A stretch of 5,571 nucleotides of DNA from Planctomycetota bacterium (GTDB taxonomy: Bacteria > Planctomycetota > UBA11346), in the NCBI GenBank assembly GCA_947440715.1, contig CANETI010000190.1, forward strand, positions 1 to 5,571, read 5' to 3'. Positions 1-5,571 of the stretch are shown piece by piece. Numbering within the stretch: the first letter of the stretch is position 1; the number at the start of each line of letters is the position of its first letter. The notes under the pieces are model-generated. The model saw only the letters and a program-made list of their open reading frames with translations, did no database searches and was not told where the DNA came from. Both the position numbers and the translations under genes were made by a program.

Positions 1-1
1 C

Positions 2-664
2 GGATATTTTGGCATTCAGGTTAATAGCCCCAGCGAACGTCGTATTATATTTTCGGTTTGGGATAGCGGCAATGAAGCCATTGATCGCAAAAAAGTCGTC
101 GCAGAAGATCTCGTGCAATTAGTTCGCAAGGGCGACCAAGTCGTCACCAATGATTTCGGAAATGCAGCCACCGGAGGTCATAGCCATTTAGTTTATCCGT
201 GGGTCGTAGGCACCACGTATCGTTTTTTGGTGACAGCCAAGCCAAATGGCACACGCACAACCTACACCGGTTGGTTTTATTTCCCGGAACAAAAAAAATG
301 GGGCTTAATCGCCAGCTTCACCGCCCCCAAGGATGGCAGCTATTTACGTGGGTTATATTCTTTTAATGAAAACTTCGCGGGACAAAATGGCGATGTGCGC
401 CGCCTTGCGGAATTCGGCCAACAATGGATACGAACAAAAAGTGACGTGTGGGCAGAATTGACCACCGCCCGTTTTACCCATGACGTCACCGGTAAAGCCG
501 ACCGTTTCGATTACACCGCAGGATTAGTCGATGGCAGAAATTTCTTTTTATCCAACGGCGGATTCATCGGTGGCGATATGACCAGTGGCACTACATTTCA
601 TCGTCCTGCATCGAGTTCGGCACCCAGCACTCTCAGCAATGAGTGGCTAAAATTGGCACCATAA
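2..664 (+). CDS. DUF3472 family protein, C-terminal part (5' end outside window)
   Basis: The frame is open from the left window edge to the TAA at 662-664, giving 220 residues without a start. The GTG at 113 is an internal Val: the 37 codons before it read as well-formed protein of the same family. The fragment opens with GYFGIQVNSPSERR followed by FSVWDSG (residues about 1-23), the hallmark I associate with DUF3472. Further family-like blocks are GGHSHLVYPW (about 58-67), a TGWFYFPE block (about 89-96) and YLRGLYSFNENF (about 114-125). The fragment looks beta-rich and aromatic. Members are often secreted and can carry an N-terminal DUF5077 or signal peptide, which here would lie outside the window. 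The biochemical role of the family is not known to me; a carbohydrate-related extracellular role is only inference. The gene converges on the dgt-like gene with a 55 bp gap, and I see no clear terminator hairpin there. Confidence 0.83.
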   Translation, partial: GYFGIQVNSPSERRIIFSVWDSGNEAIDRKKVVAEDLVQLVRKGDQVVTNDFGNAATGGHSHLVYPWVVGTTYRFLVTAKPNGTRTTYTGWFYFPEQKKWGLIASFTAPKDGSYLRGLYSFNENFAGQNGDVRRLAEFGQQWIRTKSDVWAELTTARFTHDVTGKADRFDYTAGLVDGRNFFLSNGGFIGGDMTSGTTFHRPASSSAPSTLSNEWLKLAP

Positions 665-719
665 TTTCTCGCGGCTGAACGACTGGGCTGGCGTCTTTCT
701 TTGGTCTGCACGCGAAAAA

Positions 720-1865
720 CTAAGTTGAAAAAATCGAGCGATGTTCATCCATGGCGAAGCGATCCGTCATGCCAGCGATGTAATCGGCAACCGCGCGGTG
801 CAATCCTGCGCCTTCAGCTCGCGCCGCATGCTCCAATGGTAAGCTATCTGGATGCGTGGTGAAAAATTCAAACAGATCGCCCAGGACGCGGCGTGCTTTG
901 TGGAACACTCGGTTCACTCTCGGATCACGATAAAGATTGGCAAAGAGCCACGCTTCAAGTGATTCTTTGGCTAGACGTAAGCTGGGGCTGACTCCAGCTA
1001 GTTGCTGCGAACAAGCGCGTAATTCAGCGAGTGACGTAATGCGATAGTGACGAATTTGTGCATCGGTGTGCTCTACTAAATCACCAACTAAACTGTCCAT
1101 TAAGCGACGCAGTGCGCGATCAGCAATTAATTTATCACTGATACCGCGTGGACTTGCTTCAACCGCTTCATTCCACGCCCCCTGCCATAACGGCACCGCC
1201 TGTAATTGCGCCACGGTTACGTAACCACCGCGCAATCCATCATCAATGTCATGACAATCATAGACAATTGAGTCGATCTCATCGACTAACTGCGCTTCTA
1301 ATAAAGGACTCTCATTAGGCTGATAGCGACGTGGTATTTTTGTGCGATCAAAATGCGCCGCATGTTTAATGATGCTCTCGCGCACTTCGTAAGTGAGATT
1401 CAATCCGGGATATTCGGGATAACGCGATTCCAATTCTTCGACCAAGCGCAATCCCTGACGGTTATGTTCAAAGCCGCCGTAATCTTTCATTAAACCAGCT
1501 AATAAATCTTCGCCACGATGACCAAATGGCGGATGGCCAACATCGTGTACCAAGGCGATACATTCGACTAAATCTTCATTCAATCCCAAACGTCGCGCAG
1601 CAACGCGGGCAACCTGAGCGACTTCGATGGTGTGCGTTAACCGCGTACGAAAATGATCACCTTCGTCATTGGTGAATACTTGGGTTTTATATTGTAAGCG
1701 ACGAAAAGCGCGGCTGTGGACAATACGATCGCGATCACGTTGAAACGCCGTGCGAAATGGGTCTGGTTCGCAGGGATGTTGAAAACCCCGAGATTGACCC
1801 GCACGCATCGCGTACGGTGCCAGTGTCGTTTCTTCGCGGGCTTCGATGTCAGCGCGGGTGAACAT
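720..1865 (-). CDS. dgt: HD-domain dGTPase-like protein (deoxyguanosinetriphosphate triphosphohydrolase-like)
   Basis: A 381-residue cytoplasmic metal-dependent enzyme of the family that hydrolyses dNTPs (classically dGTP) to the deoxynucleoside and triphosphate, shaping dNTP pools. The length is typical of the dGTPase-like type 2 group and shorter than E. coli Dgt (about 500). Visible motifs: FQRDRDRIVHSRAFRRLQYK (41-60), EGDHFRTRLTHT with His78, the paired HD at His107-Asp108 inside ALVHDVGHPPFGH, GFEHNRQ with His134, and DEIDSIVYDCHDIDDG, where Asp198 should be the last metal ligand of the H...HD...D set. The C-terminal region also looks full length. The ATG start at 1865 is supported because residues 10-26 (REETTLAPYAM..QSRG) match the usual N-terminal stretch. 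That start lies inside the 3' end of rpe (17 bp overlap, different frame), so translation is probably coupled. Substrate specificity cannot be read from sequence, and in this subgroup it may be broader than dGTP. Confidence 0.93.
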   Translation of the reverse strand: MFTRADIEAREETTLAPYAMRAGQSRGFQHPCEPDPFRTAFQRDRDRIVHSRAFRRLQYKTQVFTNDEGDHFRTRLTHTIEVAQVARVAARRLGLNEDLVECIALVHDVGHPPFGHRGEDLLAGLMKDYGGFEHNRQGLRLVEELESRYPEYPGLNLTYEVRESIIKHAAHFDRTKIPRRYQPNESPLLEAQLVDEIDSIVYDCHDIDDGLRGGYVTVAQLQAVPLWQGAWNEAVEASPRGISDKLIADRALRRLMDSLVGDLVEHTDAQIRHYRITSLAELRACSQQLAGVSPSLRLAKESLEAWLFANLYRDPRVNRVFHKARRVLGDLFEFFTTHPDSLPLEHAARAEGAGLHRAVADYIAGMTDRFAMDEHRSIFST

Positions 1866-2541
1866 GTGATGCGTCCGGACTGGGCTTTTGCTGTTCAGCC
1901 CAACGAATAAAACCGGCTTTGTCTTTATCGTTAAAATAAGCCGAACCGCAGACCAAACGATTTGCGCCGTCAGCGATCACTAACGGAATGGTGTCGCGCG
2001 CGACGCCGCCATCGACTTGAATATCTAAGGTTGGAAATGCTGCGCGCGTTGCGCGAATGCGCGGGCGCACTTGGGGGATAAATGCTTGGCCGCCAAAACC
2101 TGGGTACACAGTCATGAACATGACCAAATCGACTTTTGCAAATGCCCAGAACCATAATTCAGGATCGGTATCTGGGTTCAGCGCTAAGCCAACTTGCGCA
2201 CCGCTGGCACGAATTTGATTAATGACTTGTTCCAATTGTCGTTGGCCAACGGCTTCTACATGCACGGTAATGGCGTCGGATCCTGCTTTACGGAATGCTT
2301 CAATATATTTTTGCGGATCGGTCATCATCAGATGCACGTCCAAAAACAAATCCGTCGAACGGCGCATGGCTTCAACGATGAACGGACCAAAAGTTAAATT
2401 GGGAACGAAGTGGCCATCCATCACATCGACATGCAGCATCTTGGCACCAGCCTGTTTGCAGGCGGCTAATTCCTCGGCTAAACGAGCGAAATCAGCAGAG
2501 AGCAAGCTGGGGAGTAGGCGAATGGGTGGCATGGCGCGCAT
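1849..2541 (-). CDS. rpe: ribulose-phosphate 3-epimerase
   Basis: A 230-residue TIM-barrel enzyme interconverting D-ribulose 5-phosphate and D-xylulose 5-phosphate in the pentose phosphate (and Calvin) pathway, in the cytoplasm. The motifs run in family order: LLPSLLSADF (9-18), HVDVMDGHFVPN (37-48) with metal ligands His37 and Asp39, DVHLMM (68-73) with His70, MTVYPGFGGQ (143-152) forming the phosphate-binding loop, QVDGGV (175-180) with the second catalytic Asp177, and CGSA (198-201). All four metal ligands and both catalytic aspartates are present, so the enzyme should be active. Tyr146 sits where Asn, His, Glu or Trp is usual, which looks tolerated. The ATG at 2541 gives MRAMPP; the ATG three codons in (2532) is equally possible, and no strong ribosome site separates them. 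The last residues, a polar tail after the barrel, are encoded in the overlap with dgt. First gene of the rpe-dgt pair. Confidence 0.95.
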   Translation of the reverse strand: MRAMPPIRLLPSLLSADFARLAEELAACKQAGAKMLHVDVMDGHFVPNLTFGPFIVEAMRRSTDLFLDVHLMMTDPQKYIEAFRKAGSDAITVHVEAVGQRQLEQVINQIRASGAQVGLALNPDTDPELWFWAFAKVDLVMFMTVYPGFGGQAFIPQVRPRIRATRAAFPTLDIQVDGGVARDTIPLVIADGANRLVCGSAYFNDKDKAGFIRWAEQQKPSPDASHVHPR

Positions 2542-2576
2542 GCTTGGGATTGGCCTGAGTTACGCAAGACTGCCCA

Positions 2577-2605
2577 TTGGCGTGCGCCGTTCCGCGCCCT
2601 ATTAC
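2577..2605 (+). promoter_or_regulatory. candidate sigma70-like promoter for the permease gene
   Basis: In the short region between the divergent rpe and permease starts, TTGGCG (2577-2582) and TATTAC (2600-2605) stand 17 bases apart, each matching the consensus at four of six positions. Transcription would begin near 2612, giving a leader of about 20 bases that contains the GGAA site at 2622-2625. Weak hexamers like these occur by chance, so this is tentative. The rpe-dgt promoter should also lie within 2542-2630 or just inside the permease, but I could not pick it out. Confidence 0.25.
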
Positions 2606-2630
2606 AGCGCATGCTCGTGATGGAACGTTC

Positions 2631-3530
2631 ATGAACAGCGTACGTGCGTGGTGGTTAGCGGCCCCGCTGGGCGAACGCATCAGCTCAGGCGTGTTACTTG
2701 TCCTGTTAATCACTGGTCTTCTCGGCGGTCGATGGTGGGCAATTACGGATACGCATGGTCATGCGCAAAAACGCAGCGCTCTTGAATTAGTAACCGGCGG
2801 TAATGCTGATCGTACTAATCCGAGTGACCGTTTATTGGCACCATTTTCCCGCGACAATGCTGGTGCGATTAGTCTCTTAGGTACCGATGAATTAGGTCGC
2901 AGTTTAGGTTTGCGTTTAAGCGCTGCGCTCGCGACGAGCGTACTGGTTGGTTTTGCTGCAGCACTAGTAGCCATCGTGTTGGGCACGGCTTATGGCATGT
3001 TCGCAGCACTCGCTGGTGGACGCACTGATGAATTGCTGATGCGATTTGTCGAAATTACCGCAGCCGTTCCCAATGTCGTCATCATTGTCGTTTTAGTTGC
3101 CGCCCTACAAGGTTATGGCTCGGTCGTCATTTTTGCTGCCATGGGTTTGCTCTATTGGCAACAAATCAGTCGCGTTGTTCGCGCTCGCGTCATGCGTCTA
3201 CGCAACGAACAATATGTCGAAGCCAGTCGCGCCTTAGGAGCCGGTGTTTTCCATCGCATGCGTTGGCATATTTTACCTGGAGTGCTGCCAACGGTGCTGA
3301 CCTATGGTGCCTTATTGTTGCCAAAATTGATCATTCTTGAGGGGCTTTTGTCGTTTTTAGGCGTCAGCGGCCATGCCAGCTCGCCTCATAGCTTTGGCCG
3401 CATCATCGCCGGCGTCACCTCGACCCTGAGTCATTTGTCGCTGAGTTGGTGGCCAGTACTGATAACCTGTGGATGTATGGCGATACTGCTATTGGCGCTC
3501 AACCGCGTCTTAGATGCGCGCACGAAATAA
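2631..3530 (+). CDS. OppC/DppC-type ABC transporter permease subunit
   Basis: A 299-residue inner-membrane permease of the binding-protein-dependent transport family (BPD_transp_1). Helix 1 is at about 18-33. A periplasmic loop follows, ending in LLGTDELGRSLGLRL (82-96), the OppC signature before the permease domain. Further hydrophobic segments lie near 98-123, 142-160, 162-178, 218-240 and 272-291. The cytoplasmic coupling loop that contacts the ATPase is clear: EASRALGAGVFHRMRWHILP (197-216), with Glu197, Gly203 and the H-x-L-P end of the EAA motif. I chose the ATG at 2631, preceded by GGAA five bases upstream, over a TTG at 2577 that would add 18 residues unlike a permease N-terminus. OppC proteins usually work with OppB, one or two ATPases and a binding protein; none of these is adjacent here. 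The C-terminus (LNRVLDARTK) is a few residues shorter than the usual ending. Peptide is the commonest substrate for this class, but it is not determined here. Confidence 0.88.
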   Translation: MNSVRAWWLAAPLGERISSGVLLVLLITGLLGGRWWAITDTHGHAQKRSALELVTGGNADRTNPSDRLLAPFSRDNAGAISLLGTDELGRSLGLRLSAALATSVLVGFAAALVAIVLGTAYGMFAALAGGRTDELLMRFVEITAAVPNVVIIVVLVAALQGYGSVVIFAAMGLLYWQQISRVVRARVMRLRNEQYVEASRALGAGVFHRMRWHILPGVLPTVLTYGALLLPKLIILEGLLSFLGVSGHASSPHSFGRIIAGVTSTLSHLSLSWWPVLITCGCMAILLLALNRVLDARTK

Positions 3531-3612
3531 TGGCTACCGCGGAACCACTTCATCCTGGGTTGTTGCCACCGTCAGTGACTCAGCTAGCTTGCCGCTCTAC
3601 CACATCCTACTT

Positions 3613-3618
3613 AGGAAG
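3613..3618 (+). promoter_or_regulatory. ribosome binding site of trxA
   Basis: AGGAAG with the AGGA core ending seven bases before the ATG at 3624. It is the clearest Shine-Dalgarno sequence in the window and fixes the thioredoxin start. Confidence 0.7.
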
Positions 3619-3623
3619 ATCCT

Positions 3624-3941
3624 ATGGCTCTCGAATTTACCGACGCAAACTTTGACGCTGATGTTCTGAAATCCGATAAACCGGTATTGGTCGATTTTTG
3701 GGCCCCCTGGTGCGGTCCGTGCAAAATGATTGGCCCCATCATCGAAAAATTATCCAACGACATGAAGAACGTGAAAATTGGTAAACTCAATGTCGACGAT
3801 AATCCCAATGTCGCTCAAGCCTATAACGTCATGAGTATCCCAACCATGTTATTGTTCAAAGGCGGTAAAGTCGTTGGCACCGCAATGGGCTTCCAGGCGG
3901 AACCCAAACTGCGTGAGTTTATCAACACGCACGCTGGCTAA
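3624..3941 (+). CDS. trxA: thioredoxin
   Basis: A 105-residue cytoplasmic dithiol-disulfide oxidoreductase of classical thioredoxin length; it reduces protein disulfides and is recharged by thioredoxin reductase. The redox site WCGPC is at 29-33 (Cys30, Cys33) within VDFWAPWCGPCKM. The buried Asp24, equivalent to the E. coli proton-relay Asp26, is present, as are the cis-proline Pro73 in SIPT and the conserved Gly89 near the C-terminal strand. There is no signal peptide, so it is cytoplasmic rather than a TlpA/DsbE type. The start is fixed by a good AGGAAG site. It follows the permease by 93 bp with no visible terminator between them, so read-through is possible; its own transcript ends at the strong hairpin 30 bp downstream. 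Thioredoxin reductase is not in the window. Confidence 0.97.
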   Translation: MALEFTDANFDADVLKSDKPVLVDFWAPWCGPCKMIGPIIEKLSNDMKNVKIGKLNVDDNPNVAQAYNVMSIPTMLLFKGGKVVGTAMGFQAEPKLREFINTHAG

Positions 3942-3970
3942 TCGACGTTTAACGTTTTAGTTTCATTCCG

Positions 3971-4005
3971 AACACCCCGTTGCTCAGCAGCGGGGTGTTT
4001 TTTTT
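3971..4005 (+). terminator. rho-independent terminator after trxA
   Basis: AACACCCCG (3971-3979) pairs with CGGGGTGTT (3991-3999). The inner bases extend the stem through one G-T wobble to 13 pairs around a TCA loop, and a run of eight T follows at 3998-4005. It lies 30 bp past the trxA stop. On the opposite strand the stem is followed by a mixed sequence without a T run, so it should work mainly for trxA and not for the converging sialidase gene. Confidence 0.92.
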
Positions 4006-4022
4006 AATCTTTCATGGAACGG

Positions 4023-5177
4023 TTATTCGGTGAGCCATTCAAGCGTAAATCGGGCCACCAGAATATGTTTATTGCCCTCGTATAGGCAAAGTACGTTTCC
4101 ATCAGGAAGTACTGCAAGATCTGAATACGCACTCGGCCCTGCTTCTAGTTCTTTGATAACCGGCCATGTTTTGCCATCGTCGCGACTGAGTTTAATGGCA
4201 AGGCCTTCCCGTTTACCCCGACTATTTGGGATTTCACTGCCTGTTTTATCAACCCCTATCCGATGTGGGCACGAAAATAAAACCACGCCCGGCTGAGCGG
4301 GATGTGATATGAGGCTCGACATACAGACGGGTTCCCACAAGTCTGGATGAAATATTGGCTTAGCCCAATTGCTTAAACCATCCGTACTGGTGGTAACAAT
4401 TTTTCGATTTGGTGGTGATGCATTACGGGCAATAAACAGCACACGCTCATCAGATAATTCCGTGATCATCGATTCGTTGGGATTATTAAACATACCATCA
4501 TTCGGCACCGCTATCGCTCCTGCGTGCCAAGTTTTACCGTGATCATCACTAAAGATGGTTCCTGCAACCGAGGGCGAATGAGCCCCGACTTTACCGTACG
4601 CTAACCACACCGGCACGACCAATCGGCCATTCTTTAATTGAATGCCATGTCCTGGGCCCGTGGCGATTACCTTCCAATCAACCTGGGTACGAAAAGCGTC
4701 AAACGTCGCCGTAATTTCGACCGGGTCACTCCACGACAGGCCATCATCCGTGCTGCGGATTGAAAAAGCGCGCGCATAATTAACGCAATATAAAAATTCA
4801 ATCGCTTTGGTTTCGCGATCCACGATAGCGACCGGATTATTAACCGTTTGTTCTTTGGCGCCACTGTCCTTTTTATGCGGATTACCTTCGATGCGTTCGC
4901 CACGATGCGCAATAGGTTGTACTGAGCCCCAGGTTTTACCGCCATCGGTCGAACGGCGCAAATTCACTTCTATTTCACCCCAGTCAGCACCTGAATTTTT
5001 ACGCGCTTCGCAATAGGCCAATATCGTCCCGGCATTGGTCACTACGATCCCTGGAATGCGAAAAAGTGCGATGCCATTCATTCCGGCAGGGAAAACCGCT
5101 GTCTTTTCTGGCGGCAATTCCACTGAGATTAGAACACTGCAAAGAAAACTGAAACAGACCATCGTGAAATATTTCAT
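4023..5177 (-). CDS. secreted sialidase (exo-alpha-sialidase, BNR/Asp-box, GH33-like)
   Basis: A 384-residue six-bladed beta-propeller hydrolase expected to release terminal sialic acid from glycans outside the cytoplasm. The N-terminus (MKYF then a hydrophobic run to about residue 18) looks like a signal peptide, without a clear lipobox or strong cleavage site. The FRIP motif is at 39-42. Four Asp boxes of the S-x-D-x-G-x-T/S-W type lie at 76-83, 142-149, 210-217 and 331-338, with a degenerate one near 264. The catalytic set can be assigned by spacing to known bacterial sialidases: Arg40, Arg251 and Arg323 as the carboxylate-binding triad, Asp65 as acid/base, and Tyr351 with Glu235 as the nucleophile pair. 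The frame stays open upstream to 5297 but has no ATG, GTG or TTG there, so the ATG at 5177 is the start, although its ribosome site is weak. Related propellers can act on other sugars, so the exact substrate is inferred. Confidence 0.9.
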   Translation of the reverse strand: MKYFTMVCFSFLCSVLISVELPPEKTAVFPAGMNGIALFRIPGIVVTNAGTILAYCEARKNSGADWGEIEVNLRRSTDGGKTWGSVQPIAHRGERIEGNPHKKDSGAKEQTVNNPVAIVDRETKAIEFLYCVNYARAFSIRSTDDGLSWSDPVEITATFDAFRTQVDWKVIATGPGHGIQLKNGRLVVPVWLAYGKVGAHSPSVAGTIFSDDHGKTWHAGAIAVPNDGMFNNPNESMITELSDERVLFIARNASPPNRKIVTTSTDGLSNWAKPIFHPDLWEPVCMSSLISHPAQPGVVLFSCPHRIGVDKTGSEIPNSRGKREGLAIKLSRDDGKTWPVIKELEAGPSAYSDLAVLPDGNVLCLYEGNKHILVARFTLEWLTE

Positions 5178-5293
5178 TGGGATGACATTTCCGTGGTTGG
5201 TTTTTGCCGATGCTAATTCATATACGGCGCGACGAATGCCCTGTTGATAACCAGGTTGACGCTCAGTAACGCCTCTCTTGATGTCATGTCCGT
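5178..5293. other. intergenic region upstream of the sialidase gene
   Basis: A 116 bp gap between two genes reading leftward. I see no terminator hairpin with a T run and no clear promoter hexamers. The two genes may share a transcript or the sialidase may have its own promoter here; the sequence does not decide. Confidence 0.4.
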
Positions 5294-5571
5294 TTATTTA
5301 TTCGCAGGCACCAGCGCGCGGTCTAATTCACCGATCTCTTTGCCCATCGCATCGCGCACGATGGCCATCACGTGTGTTGTCCCGTTTGGTAAACGCACTT
5401 CGACGTCTAATGGCATTGCCTCTAATGGCGTTACGTAATACGAGCCTAATGAGGTTGGTTTATTTTGTTTCGCGTCAGTCCCAGGCATGGCGAGTAATTC
5501 AATGGTGCCGCCTTGAAAGACGCCGAAAAGTCCGCGCACGTGGGCGAGTTTATCGGTCACCTGAACACTTA
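5294..5571 (-). CDS. hypothetical protein, C-terminal part (5' end outside window)
   Basis: The minus-strand frame is open from the right window edge to the TAA at 5294-5296, giving about 91 complete codons. The GTG at 5560 is preceded by further open codons (S-V-Q), so it is probably an internal Val and not the start. I do not recognise the family. The visible part has alternating polar and hydrophobic residues typical of beta strands (for example MPLDVEVRLPNG and HVMAIVRD), Gly/Pro turns, no cysteine and no long hydrophobic segment. It could be a C-terminal beta-sandwich module of a larger extracytoplasmic protein, but that is a guess. It lies upstream of the sialidase on the same strand. 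Confidence 0.65.
   Translation of the reverse strand, partial: SVQVTDKLAHVRGLFGVFQGGTIELLAMPGTDAKQNKPTSLGSYYVTPLEAMPLDVEVRLPNGTTHVMAIVRDAMGKEIGELDRALVPANK

Noticed and set aside
113..664. GTG at 113 as the true start of the DUF3472 gene
   Set aside because: The frame is open and family-like right to the window edge, including the GYFGIQVNSP block, so the gene begins outside the window.
665..719. Terminator between the convergent DUF3472 and dgt-like genes
   Set aside because: Only a four-base inverted match (GCGT/ACGC) with a long loop and no adjacent T run was found.
2222..2620. A 132-codon plus-strand open frame opposite rpe
   Set aside because: It is a shadow of the rpe gene: the translation is low in hydrophobic order and rich in Ser, Arg and Met, with no recognisable motif, while rpe on the other strand is unmistakable.
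2577..2630. TTG start adding 18 residues to the permease
   Set aside because: The extra residues do not look like a permease N-terminus, and the ATG at 2631 has a GGAA site at good spacing. The TTG also overlaps the candidate -35 hexamer.
3971..4005. Bidirectional terminator also serving the sialidase gene
   Set aside because: On the minus strand the stem is followed by CGGAATGAAA, not a T run, so intrinsic termination in that direction is unlikely.
4667..4945. A 92-codon minus-strand open frame inside the sialidase gene
   Set aside because: It is an alternative frame of the same strand with a basic, low-information translation. The sialidase frame carries the Asp boxes and catalytic residues.
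1..5571. CRISPR array, transposon ends, tRNA genes or a defence system
   Set aside because: No regularly spaced repeats, no transposase, no terminal inverted repeats, no cloverleaf-like segments and no defence-type genes were seen. The dgt-like HD protein resembles the housekeeping family and has no defence partner nearby.

Overview
The window is a 5.6 kb piece of ordinary bacterial chromosome with six coding regions, two of them cut by the window edges. By eye the base composition is near 50% GC and coding is dense on both strands. No rRNA, tRNA, CRISPR array, insertion sequence, phage gene or long repeat was seen. A PVC-type bacterium, most likely Planctomycetota, is suggested by three features: a DUF3472-type secreted protein, a sialidase, and a dGTPase-like protein whose N-terminus and HD motif resemble planctomycetal ones. 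This placement comes from remembered family resemblance, not from a marker gene, so it is only moderately sure.

Layout, left to right: (1) the C-terminal 220 residues of a DUF3472 family protein on the + strand, ending at 664. (2) A convergent minus-strand pair, rpe then dgt-like, in which the end of rpe overlaps the start of dgt by 17 bp, so they are almost certainly one transcript. rpe is a pentose-phosphate epimerase and the dgt product is an HD-domain dNTP triphosphohydrolase. (3) A short divergent intergenic region (2542-2630) followed by a + strand OppC/DppC-type ABC permease with no visible partner subunits. (4) After a 93 bp gap without a recognisable terminator, a short classical thioredoxin (trxA), closed by a strong rho-independent terminator at 3971-4005. 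(5) Converging on it from the right, a minus-strand secreted sialidase/BNR-repeat hydrolase with a complete catalytic residue set. (6) At the right edge, the C-terminus of an unrecognised minus-strand protein, 116 bp upstream of the sialidase and in the same direction.

Functionally the window mixes housekeeping genes (rpe, dgt-like, trxA) with accessory genes (DUF3472 protein, lone permease, sialidase). The sialidase and the DUF3472 protein fit a lifestyle of scavenging complex glycans outside the cytoplasm, but no sialic-acid catabolism gene lies inside the window. I found no convincing undescribed system. The points most worth a second look are the orphan permease, the sialidase substrate question, and the overlap that ties rpe to dgt.
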